NCBI GenBank assembly: GCA_000711775.1
Contig: ARYC01000571.1
Coordinates: forward strand, 62,001-126,000
Direction of reading: 5' to 3'
Source: Oxytricha trifallax
Lineage: Eukaryota; Ciliophora; Spirotrichea; Sporadotrichida; Oxytrichidae
DNA length: 64,000 bases
Both the position numbers and the translations under genes were made by a program. Below the pieces are notes generated by a model. The model was not told the origin of the DNA and did not search any database. It saw nothing but the letters and a program-made list of their open reading frames with translations. Every line of letters begins with the position of its first letter. Within the stretch, counting starts at the first letter, position 1. Shown here in pieces: positions 23,755-33,573 of this stretch.

Positions 23755-24598
23755 GGGGGGGGGGTCTAAGTCGGTGCAAAAATTTTTTCAAAATCCTAAG
23801 TCGGTGCAAAATTTTTTTTCTCAAAAAACATCAAAATCCCTAAGTCGGTGCATGATCAATTTTTGACATTATTGATAAATTTTATCATCTTACCCCACAT
23901 AAAAAGTATCATTATCATCTAAAATTTATGTCTCAGCTTCTGAATCGGCCTCCTTCATTAAATTTCGATCATAGGACACTTTTAATATTATTACAAAAAT
24001 ATTTTTTCTCTGTGGCAGATATTTGAAAAAGTAAAATAATTAAAATATTCTTTCATATTTAATATATAATTAGTCAGTACGCAACATAAATTTTGGATTG
24101 AGTACATCATAATTATTCGCTAAACTTAATGTTGTCTGGAATTAATACAAAAACCATTAACTCAATTAAATGTCTTTTTTTAAATACACTAATCAATATG
24201 TGCGAATTTTTAATTCCAGACAACATTAAGTTTAGCGAATAATTATGATGTACTCAATCCAAAATTTATGTTGCGTACTGACTAATTATATATTAAATAT
24301 GAAAGAATATTTTAATTATTTTACTTTTTCAAATATCTGCCACAGAGAAAAAATATTTTTGTAATAATATTAAAAGTGTCCTATGATCGAAATTTAATGA
24401 AGGAGGCCGATTCAGAAGCTGAGACATAAATTTTAGATGATAATGATACTTTTTATGTGGGGTAAGATGATAAAATTTATCAATAATGTCAAAAATTGAT
24501 CATGCACCGACTTAGGGATTTTGATGTTTTGAGAAAAAAAAATTTGCACCGACTTAGGATTTTGAAAAAATTTTTGCACCGACTTAGACCCCCCCCCC
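23755..24598. mobile_element. Palindromic element F with G10/C10 ends and triplicated 13-mer
   Basis: Arms of about 390 bp (about 23755-24144 and 24209-24598) around a loop of about 64 bp. It begins with ten G and ends with ten C. Each arm carries CTAAGTCGGTGCA three times near its outer end (from about 23766, 23801 and 23850, inverted in the other arm). ATAATAA directly flanks both sides (23748-23754 and 24599-24605), consistent with a target-site duplication. No credible ORF. Confidence 0.75.
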
Positions 24599-25484
24599 AT
24601 AATAATTACTATTTTTCATAAATAGTTTGTCCTAAGTGCCGATAATACATACACTGCAATTTTTTATATAAGATTAACAATGATCGTTGACCATTTTGAA
24701 ACACAAGTATCTATAGGAAAATATTATATAATCAAAATTGGATTTATATATTTATAATTTTAAGTTTTTTAATTAAAAAATTATTTTTTAAATATTATAC
24801 CATTATTATTCTTATATATTTAAAACTTACTGTTTGGAGAAATATGGTATATTAGTTAAGGAATTAGTAGTTTTTTTCTTTAAAAAAACATAAAATTTTA
24901 ATAATTTAAAACTTGAATGAATATCATCTAAAGTTTCTTCAATAATTTATTTTTTTAAAATTATTCTACTATAAGTATCATCGGCCCTTAGGACAAGAAA
25001 CTAAATTATGAAAATATAGTAATTATTAAGAAGGTGATGAGTTGTGAACAAACAATAATAAAAATAATTTATAAAAATTAATTAGTATAATAGGCTAAAC
25101 AGAGTAGTCATCGAAATTCTTATTAACCTTAAAACACACAAGGAAATCAGGGAAATCCTAATTACAACTTTAACAGTACAGCCCCAATTGGATACTGTGC
25201 GAATCAAAATTATTTAACAGTTTTGAAACTCTTAAAAACTTATATCAAATTAAAGTTTATATATGAGATTAAAATAAAGTTTTAATTTTTTTAATAAAAA
25301 TAAAAACATAATTTTTAATTGAGTTTTAATATTTCGAATAAATCTTTTCTAATAATTTATTTACATAATATATTATTTTGGTAAATTAATCAGATTATCA
25401 CTAAAAAATGATTATTTTTTAGTGAAAATAATACATTTAAATAAATTTTATGAATTATATTTTTTATTTATACTACCAACCTAA
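24599..25484. other. AT-rich stretch with one coding-like patch
   Basis: Mostly AT-rich. The patch 25095-25215 reads EIREILITTLTVQPQLDTVR in one frame and might be a small coding segment. Not otherwise supported. Confidence 0.3.
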
Positions 25485-25975
25485 GAAAGAAAGAAATGAA
25501 CCAAAGTAGAATGAGTATCGTCCAAATTCTATTGAGAGAAATACCAGACATGGTCATAGAGGCAATAGCATGACCAGAACCTCTAGATATCATGAGGAGA
25601 CAAAGCAACCATCTGTTAATATCAACATACCAGCTGATTAACTGCATTAATATTTGAATTAAATCAAGATATAATTAAAGATTTGATTTTATTTTAATTA
25701 ATTTAGCATAACTTTAAGAATGGAAAATTGACTGCTGAAGAATTTCTTTAATAATTGCTCCAAGATTAGCAATAGTAAACCCCATAAAATTAACCAAGCC
25801 GCACCAATAATAGAGGCGGCTATAGAGGCAAAAACTTCATTCCTGGATTTAGAGGCCATAGGGGTAGAGGAAGAGGAGGATAATGAGGTGGCTATTAATC
25901 GAGGGGATATTCAAGGTCTAAGTCAAGAGGTCATTCAATGGAAAGAAAGAGATGATCAATAACCAAAGTATTACC
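25485..25975 (+). CDS. RGG-box protein gene island with one IES (partial)
   Basis: Segment 1 (25485-25647) reads polar, Arg-rich sequence ending PADQLH. Segment 2 (25710 onward) continues NFKNGKLTAEEFLQQLLQDQ, then NRGGYRGKNFIPGFRGHRGR, an RGG-type RNA-binding tail. Joining at the repeat GCAT (25644-25647 and 25706-25709) keeps the frame. The frame meets TGA at about 25892 (after GRGRGGQ), but the same frame goes on as GGYQSRGYSRSKSRGHSMER before a second TGA, so the tail may be a truncated allele or the first TGA a recent mutation. The 5' start is not visible. RGG proteins bind RNA; no specific orthologue is claimed. Confidence 0.5.
25648..25709 (+). other. IES, pointer GCAT (RGG gene)
   Basis: 62 bp of AT-rich DNA between two GCAT copies. 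Excision with one copy joins GAT-TAA-CTG-CAT-AAC-TTT in frame (DQLHNF). Confidence 0.65.
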
Positions 25976-26938
25976 TTATAATTTCATTATAAGTTTCCAA
26001 AATAGTATTATTATATCCAAGTTCATAATTAAATTTACAAATCTAAAAATCTCATTAAATAATATTGAATCTATACGAAAGTATAAAATTTATAAGTTCA
26101 TTTAGTATACTATTTTGGATTGGATTTTTATAATATAAAAATAAAATTAATTTACTTGATAAACTCGTAAATGTAAATTTAACTATAATGAAATTTAATT
26201 TATCATCAACAACCAACCTTGTATCATAAATAAAAATAAAATAAATAATGTAGTCAAATTACAATATCTTAATTAAATAAATGAAACAACTCCTGATATT
26301 TTTATCAATCTTAATAAAGTTTTAGTTATATCCTTTTTTTATTCCCTTTATATAAAAATAAAAGAATTTTTATTGAGTATAATTATAAATAATTCTTTAA
26401 TTATAATGAAAATAAGGTAATAAATAAATAAAATCAACTCTAAAAATTTAAAGTTCAATTACTAAATCTAAAAGTTGAATATACACTGAAACATAATAAG
26501 GATTTGTTATATTAATTAATTGAAGATGTTGAATTAGTATTTATACTAGCAGCAGCTTTCTAATTAGATTGCTTAGTTGCAGACTATACTTTAGTTGTAA
26601 CATCAATCATTGATAATATTAATATATATATATATATATAATTTTGTTTAATCACAACTGCAATAGTAAATACCACATACGATGCATTAGATTACAGGGA
26701 ATGGTATTTAAAATTCACAAAGTTAACTAAACGGGTTTGTTCCAGCAAGTTTAGCATAGATTTAAAGCGGGCTTTTTGGAAACTTATTGGGTGCTCAACC
26801 AAATTTATACATAAATTATTAAACATTAGAAAAATATTGGAATTTTTAAATTCCATGTTGCAGCCTCTACTTCAAAACTAAATTGCTTAGCAATTTGGGG
26901 GCCTTGGTGTTTTATAAGGATTATAAAATCAATCTTTA
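25976..26938. other. AT-rich spacer with a TA microsatellite
   Basis: Includes a (TA)n tract at about 26620-26641. Patches at 26522-26610 and 26660-26930 have moderate coding character but no motif. Marks the passage from transposon-rich to gene-dense sequence. Confidence 0.3.
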
Positions 26939-27686
26939 ATGAACTCAGCAACATCAAACTCTTTGGCTTGTAATTTACTTTCAAATCAGTGTCTTATTGT
27001 TATAAAATAAATATTTATAACTTTAATTAAACATAAAAATAGCAGATTTATACAATAATCTCATGTGTGGAGGTGTCAGAAATGATCCTATTTAACAGTG
27101 CTCAAATTTAGGAACAATTTGTACACAGCAAGTCTGTCAAGAATCTGACACAATTTCATGTGCACAAATTCAATGTCCCAACCAATGCGAAGGCATAATG
27201 GATGCTTAAGACATTGATGACCTTGAAGACGAATAGGAAGAGACTCCTTGTGAAATACCTAATTGTCAGAAATCATGCAATGAATCTTCAGCATGCAGTA
27301 TTATACTAGGACCCAGAAAAGCATCAGTCTGTGTTCAAGATCTTAATGCTTAAGTATGCGGTGGGTAGTTGGTAAACACTTGTCCCCTTACACAAATATG
27401 TCCAATCTAAACTATATGTACAGGCGTAACTTCACCAATCCTTGATCGATGTGGAACTCCATTAGCTTGCGAAGTCGCTGCTTAAATTACTCACCAAATG
27501 GCTCATTCAGTGAATCATCAACACAATCACAATCATCATTAAAAAGAGAGCTTACACGAACACATTCATAATGGTCATTAACATGGATGTCATGCTCATG
27601 AAGTTATTGTTTGTGATGCCTCACCAGTTGCTTCCCATTCATTTAATATACTTCTAAACTTTATAAGATTATGTAATTTTTGCTGA
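26939..27686 (+). CDS. Cys-rich protein with His-rich tail
   Basis: The ATG at 26939 opens MNSATSNSLACNLLSNQ. A 52-nt GT-AG intron (26991-27042) then leads in frame into a Cys-rich region (MCGGVRND, CAQIQCPNQCEG, CEIPNCQKSCNESSACS, CPLTQICPIQTICTG). After about residue 165 comes a His-rich stretch (HQMAHSVNHQHNHNHH, HEHIHNGHQHGCHAHE) and the frame ends at TGA 27684-27686, about 231 residues. The regular C-x(2-5)-C spacing and the His cluster suggest metal binding (Zn, Cu or Ni); this is an inference. No signal peptide is obvious with this start. The AP2 gene follows after only 12 bp on the same strand. Confidence 0.6.
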
Positions 27687-27698
27687 ATAAATTGTCAT

Positions 27699-28607
27699 AT
27701 GGAGATTCCCAAGAAAAGAGAAGCCAAAGAATGCCAGAAACATAACAAAAAAACTAAAAAAATTCAAACCCCAAGCAAATCAGTAAGGGGCAATGAGGAA
27801 AATAAGGAAGACTCAGATGAGGAAGAAAATAAGCTTCAAAGTAGCAATAGTAAGAAAAATCAGCAAAATAGTTGCAATATCAGAAGATTTGTTGATGAAG
27901 AAGGAATAGATAAAATGGAAATACTTAAATTATATAGTTTTATCTATTTGGAGTATCAATGTCAACTATTTCTAGTAAACAGAGACAAGTAAGCAGACAA
28001 GCCTTGCAAAGTAAAGAACTGTGACCATTAAGTCAACGAATGCTAAACTAAGCTAGACACAAAAGCTGATGTTGAAGATGTTCTTGAATTGGACTCACCT
28101 TAAGTGAAAATCATCAATAAGATCATCTTGAACTCAAATGTTGATTAGCTAAGAACTTTAGTAAAGGATTTTGAACATCTATCTTCTATCACTCCAGAAC
28201 TAATAATTTTGTAAGGTTGTCCGAGAGTGCATAATCAGACCAAACGTGGTTCAATCTACAGGGGTGTCTCTAAAAACGGTAAGAAATGGCAGGTCATGGT
28301 AATGGGAAACAACTGCAAGTATTTCTCAGGGTCTATCACTAGCGAGAAGCTGGCTGCCAGAATTTATGATAGATTCGCTCTATAGCATTTTGGACTCAGA
28401 GCTAAAACCAACTTAGATTACGATAAAAAGACTCTGCAATTAATGATAGATGAGATCTAAGCATAAATTGACTATGATATTTTTCAAAATTATAATTTAT
28501 CTTTTATTTTTATTTATGATATTGAATGCGATTTAGTTGGAAATGGTAGTGGTATAAAAAATGTAATAGTCTTAAAAGGAATTATGGCTATTGCCGAAGC
28601 AGAATGA
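27699..28607 (+). CDS. AP2/ERF-domain protein
   Basis: Single open frame of 302 codons with TAA/TAG as Gln; ATG 27699, TGA 28605-28607. The N-terminal 90 residues are Lys/Glu/Ser-rich and disordered. At about residues 185-235 lies an AP2 domain: SIYRGVSKNGKKWQVMVMGN, then YFSGSITSEKLAARIYDRFA and LQHFGLRAKTNLDY, the YRGV...W...G.F...EEAARAYD pattern. AP2 domains bind DNA; in ciliates and apicomplexans they occur in transcription regulators and in proteins of mobile origin. There is one Cys pair (KPCKVKNC) before the domain. Same strand as the Cys/His-rich gene, with a 12-bp gap; the short gap suggests two separate small macronuclear genes or one unit. Confidence 0.8.
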
Positions 28608-29400
28608 ATATAAATGTTCTTAAGTGAGCATTTTATTAATAGTTGCTTTTACAATAAAACGTAATTGATTTATGATTTATTATAAAAACTGAAGTTAATT
28701 TAAATAAAATAATCAACCTGATTATGGATAAGTTCAGATATTTCAGCTGATAAGTATATAATTTGTCTTTGATAAATATTAATATAATTAATTAAATACT
28801 TTCTAATGCTAAGAAAACTAAACTTACAGTTTTAAGAACCACCTTACTCAAGAACAGCATAATCAAACAAATAGATCATTGACCAACTAAATATAATAGA
28901 AATCAAAATATTATTTATATTATCATTTCATAAAATTAGTTTAAGACTAAATATCAAATATAATATCATATGGTTTTTATTTAAATTAACTAGAAAACTG
29001 TAGAAGAAAATCAGATTTATTATAAAATATAAATTTGACAAATAAATATATGAGATTTTCAAATATTTAAATTGTTCTGTTTATTTTCTCATTACTTTTT
29101 TGCTAAAAAGATTAGTACAATCATACTTATTTATATAGATAGTGCAGTTTCATGTATCTTTGCTTTTTTTTATTAAAGATTTTCAATTAAAATTTAATTA
29201 AAAATTACATTTATTTGTGTTAGATTATATATTATAGATGAACTTAAGAATTATTATATACTAGGCAATTTTTTTATCTTCTTTTTTGATTTTAAAATGA
29301 CCAAATTCCTTCAACAAAGGTAATATAAATTAAAAACATTAAATACCGTTGATAAAATTATTATTTGCTATTGTGAATAATATAATCCATAAATTTATAG
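28608..29400. other. AT-rich intergenic spacer
   Basis: No coding segment seen. It separates the AP2 gene from the MSH4-like gene and should include the 5' control region of the latter. Confidence 0.4.
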
Positions 29401-32400
29401 ATGCTTGATAAAACTGAGCAAAATATCTAAAATGAGAGTTTAAGTGTATCTTTCTAAGATTTCTAGTCAACTTTAGCTTCTTCGAATTTTAACGATGAGG
29501 TAATATATTCGCTTTAATTTTTATGGGTGCAGAATATCCCAAAGTGGAGTTAGCAAATAAATACAACTACAGATAGGAGATTATCAGAAAACCCAATATA
29601 TCAAAGATATGATACTTAATTCTTGCAAAGTCAGAATAATCAAATAACAGCTAAAATCAGTCCTTAAAAAAATCAAATTATTAACTTACTCGAACCTCAA
29701 CAAGATGGGGATCTTGATTTTGAATAGTCCAATATTAATAGAAACTCCAATAACTTAAATGAACTTTAGTTTGATGGTGAAATTGAATGCTAAGGATACA
29801 CATCAATCGCAGCTATTAGCGAAAACAGAGGAAGAGAAGTTGGAATTGCGCTTTATACTCCATTTAAGAATAGAATAACTCTCTGCTAATTGGTAGATTC
29901 TGCACTTTACAATTAAACTGGTAAATTAAGTTTCTGGTTTATTAATTGAATTATTATAGTCATGATACTTAACAAGTTTGAAGTAAAAGAGTTAGTTATG
30001 AGCTTGGTAAGATATCGAGTATTTATTAATAAATTTAGTCTTGCAAAAATTCTTAGATACATCAATCTTTAGAAGATTATCTGTAGAAGCCAGAAAAATT
30101 TCATATCTTAAGTAACTTAGCTTTAAAATATGAAAAACTTATATTTATAGATAGGAGTGACTTTAACGAGTAGTCCGGCTATGATTTACTGAAAGAATTC
30201 GTAAGTGATTCAAAGTTACTTGAAAGCTGTCCATCAAATTATGTGTCTATCACATGTTTAAGTGCACTTTTGTTGCACTTAGAAGCCAATCATAAGATCT
30301 AGCTTGATTCATCAATTACCAATTTGACTTTCTTTCAAAGTTCTAACAGCTTGTACATTAACTTAATTAAGTTTTCCTTTTTTTATTTCTAATTTTAATC
30401 AAATTATTATTGACCAAAGCACATGCTAGAAACTATCTCTGATTTCTTTATCGGGAGATTCCAAGAAAGATTCAGGCATTACTTTACAGTCACTTTTCAA
30501 AACCATTAATCCCCTTGGTCAAAAACTTTTGAGACGCATGATAGTTTCACCCTCAGCAAATCCATCTAAACTTAACTACTATTATGAAATTTTGGAAACT
30601 CTTCTCAATTCACACTCCAAAACTAATCTATGTATATTACTGCAAAATTACATAAAATAAATGAATCAGATTGAGAGTTCTCATACTTAAATAGTTTATG
30701 TGATGCGAAGATACACAGTTAAGAGACCAATTACTTTTTTAAGCAACTTGATTCGATTTATACATAAACTTAAGTAGTTCTTTGCCCTAATGAGTTTAGT
30801 ACAAGATAAAATACCTTGCATGAGAGAGAAGCTTCAATCCATAAATACTGAAAAATTGTCTGATTTCATTCAAAGTATTGAAGCTTATTTCATCATCAAT
30901 GATCAAGGCAAAACTGGTTCAGATCATGATGAATAAAATGGGAAGTAAAAGAAAATGCTAAGGGGCGACAAGAATTAAAAAGGAAAAGTTGGCTTTGAAA
31001 TTGTGAAGAAACTAAAGAACAATCCCAATTCAAAGATAGGTTTTTAATCAGCTTTGATAAAGAAGTTAAATTAAGATGTGTAAGAATATTGCAACAAAAA
31101 GATTCTAGAATTTAAGAACAGATTCTCTCTTGGCGGGATTAAGCTTAAATAAGATAGTTTGCTTGGTTGGTATCTTGAGGTAAAGAAAGAGACTTATGAA
31201 TAACATTCAGAACTTTTCAAGGATTATGTAGCTTGTAAAACTCTAAAAAATGTCATGCAAGTCGTAGATCCTCAGATTTAAATGCTTAATGAAAGGATAA
31301 ACTAGCTTTTGATTTGCATAAATATGGAAATGCAGTTGTAAAAGTTTATGTTGTAATTATTGTTAATAGGCTTCTTGAGGAGACAATATTCAGGCATATA
31401 AAAGAAACTCAAAGTGAAGCAACTAAGGTATTTCAATTGATAGCCAGACTTGATGTTTCACTTGCTTTTGTGAGATTCATTCAAGAAAGCAAAGTTAAAT
31501 TTGTGAAACCTAAAATTGTTGAGAATACTATGAGTAATTAAGGAAGTATGGAGTAACCTATTGTTTATGCTAAGGAAGCTTATCATCCATTACTTTAACT
31601 AGCGAGGAAACCTGAAAATATCACTAATAAAAAAATAAAAAGAATTATTCTATGTCTTATTTTAATTTAATTATATGAATGTAAGACGAGATATTATATT
31701 AATCTAAATTTTGTTTTAGAATGATATTTATTTGAATAATCTATCTTCAAAGTTAACTCTCTTAAATGGCATGAATGGATCAGGAAAGACTACTTTCTTA
31801 AAAACTATCTAGCTTTTGATTGTTCTTGCTCAAATAGGTTGTTATGTACCAGCTTCAGAATTTATCTTCACTCCTTTGAACAGTATGTATTTGAGAGCTG
31901 GCACTGAAGACAGCATAGAACGAGGTCTCAGTAGTTTCAAACAAGAAATGCAAGAAATTAGTAATGTTTTAAATCAGCTGCAATAGCATTCCACAAGTCA
32001 AACTAGTAATAATTAAGCACAACAAAAGTAGAAGCATCTCTCTTTGATTTGTTTTGATGAATTAGGCATTAATACCTCATTAGAACAAGGTTTCCCACTC
32101 ATGTGGTCAATATGTGAGCATTTACTAAAGTTATCAAATTTAGTAACTATGATTTCTACTCACAATTAACTTCTGAATTAGCTGGCTTTGATTTATCCCT
32201 AGGTTCAGAGAATGAGAGTTGAAATGAATTTATTAGAAACTGGAAACAGTCACACCACTAATAATCACAAAGTGGTTGTTTGGAAGGATGGTAATAATGA
32301 TAACAGAAATCATGATCAAGAGTTATCTGATGATACTCAATTGGATGAGAAGCAGTTTAACTATTTCTTTTTCAAGAGATTTAAGGAGATTAAAAGCAGT

Positions 32401-32541
32401 ATGATGAGCAACTATGAGTCGAAGTTTTTCTATGAATAAAGTGGATAAATTAATTAATCTGTTGGAAATAACAAAGTAAAGGATTAATAAAAAGTATTAA
32501 CTAACTATTCTGATAAATTAAAATCGATGATAACTTAATGA
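29401..32541 (+). CDS. MSH4: MutS homologue, MSH4-like, with introns and IESs
   Basis: Meiotic MutS-family protein; MSH4 pairs with MSH5 to stabilise crossover intermediates rather than repair mismatches. ATG 29401; introns 29500-29532, 29921-29959 and 30007-30038; TGA 32539-32541. Visible parts: connector-type REVGIALYTPFKNRITLCQL; core with RSDFNEQSGYDLLKEF (matching the RKYFNETKG region of MSH4) and GQKLLRRMIVSP; lever/clamp region to about 31600; ATPase with Walker A NGMNGSGKTTFLKT, QEMQEIS signature, Walker B LICFDELG and STHN switch. The N-terminal mismatch-recognition domain of MSH2/3/6 is absent, as expected for MSH4. Two IESs (30369-30405 and 31629-31722) restore frame when removed. 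A further frame change near 31290-31330 is not explained and could be a small unseen IES. Confidence 0.8.
30369..30405 (+). other. IES, pointer AATT (MSH4-like gene)
   Basis: 37 bp between AATT at 30365-30368 and AATT at 30402-30405. Removal joins SLYIN-LIIIDQSTCQ in frame; there is no GT-AG intron option. Confidence 0.65.
31629..31722 (+). other. IES, pointer AAT (MSH4-like gene)
   Basis: 94 bp between AAT at 31626-31628 and AAT at 31720-31722. Removal joins ENIT-NDIYLNNL just before the Walker A loop. A GT-AG splice here would leave the wrong phase. Confidence 0.6.
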
Positions 32542-32654
32542 ATTAATTATATTTTAGATAATAAAATCTTATTATCCTATAATTATGAATCTGGTTGAGA
32601 TTGATCAATTATCCATTTTAATATATTCTTTAATTATTATATCTTTGATTAAAA

Positions 32655-33383
32655 ATGAGCAAAAACAGCAGCAATACTAAAAACCAGGACTTAAAATCTC
32701 CACTAATAATCAACAACCAAAACACAACTGACTCCCCTCGACGCCCTCATGATATGCCAACAACCCAGAGAGTGATGTGTCTGCCAGATACCTACAAGAA
32801 ATCCCCAACTAAAGAAGGGGATGAATTTAGGTTTTACGTGCAAATCGCGCTTATTTTGCATTTACTGTTCGCTTTGACTTCTTTGTTCAGCATTACTTTC
32901 TCTTTAATGCTGCGATAAGTGCTGTATTTGTACCTGACTTACTATATTTACATGACTCTGAGCAGACTGGCAACTGTTGTGTACGTGATAATTGCTGGAT
33001 TAGGAGTGATGTGGGGCTCACTGGACATGTTTGGTGCTAGTGTAGAGGGAGCGAGAGAGTTCTTCTTATATGTGCTTGTGAACATGGTAAGTGGCTACAT
33101 GGTCTACATAATTGCAAGGAAAATGATGAAGTACACATACTCACTCAGTGATAAAAACAAGAGACTCATCCAAAATTAGGATGAAGAGAATACAACTAGT
33201 GGTGTTGTGGTTGATGGTGTCCCTGTTGGTAATGCTCAGGATGGTGAGTAGCAAATGATTAATGGGTTGAAGAAGGAGATGTAGAAGGCTATTGATGTGG
33301 AAATGTAGAAGTAGATTGGTAAGTAAGTGGATAGCGCCATGAAAAATATGGTAAACATTACCAAGAAATAGTTAGATAAATGA
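32655..33383 (+). CDS. Small multi-pass membrane protein
   Basis: Single 242-codon frame, ATG 32655 to TGA 33381-33383, with several TAA/TAG Gln codons. A polar N-terminus of about 60 residues is followed by three or four hydrophobic helices: about residues 60-82 (VQIALILHLLFALTSLF), 88-107, 108-125 (VVYVIIAGLGVMWG) and 137-155 (FFLYVLVNMVSGYMVYIIA). The tail is charged and helical, rich in Gln, Lys and Met (MQKAIDVEMQKQIGKQ). I do not recognise the family; a tail-facing-cytosol ER or vesicle protein is possible. No intron or IES is needed. Confidence 0.65.
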
Positions 33384-33573
33384 TGTCATAAAATATCACA
33401 AATTATGCATCAGTTTCATAGTAAATTATAAAAAAGAACATTCTTTATTTATTAAAATTCCCATTTTGATTATCATATTGTAATTTATAACAGGAATCTA
33501 AATAATGAATCATTAATACTAATTTTAATAATTATATTTTGCTTAAATTATCCAGGCATATCAAATTAATAAA

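Noticed and set aside
23766-24585. CRISPR-like spacing of CTAAGTCGGTGCA repeats
   Set aside because: The repeats are sub-terminal motifs of a palindromic transposon; arms are mirror copies and there are no unique spacers. The organism is a eukaryote.
26620-26641. TA dinucleotide run as a functional site
   Set aside because: Simple microsatellite in AT-rich DNA; nothing ties it to excision or replication.
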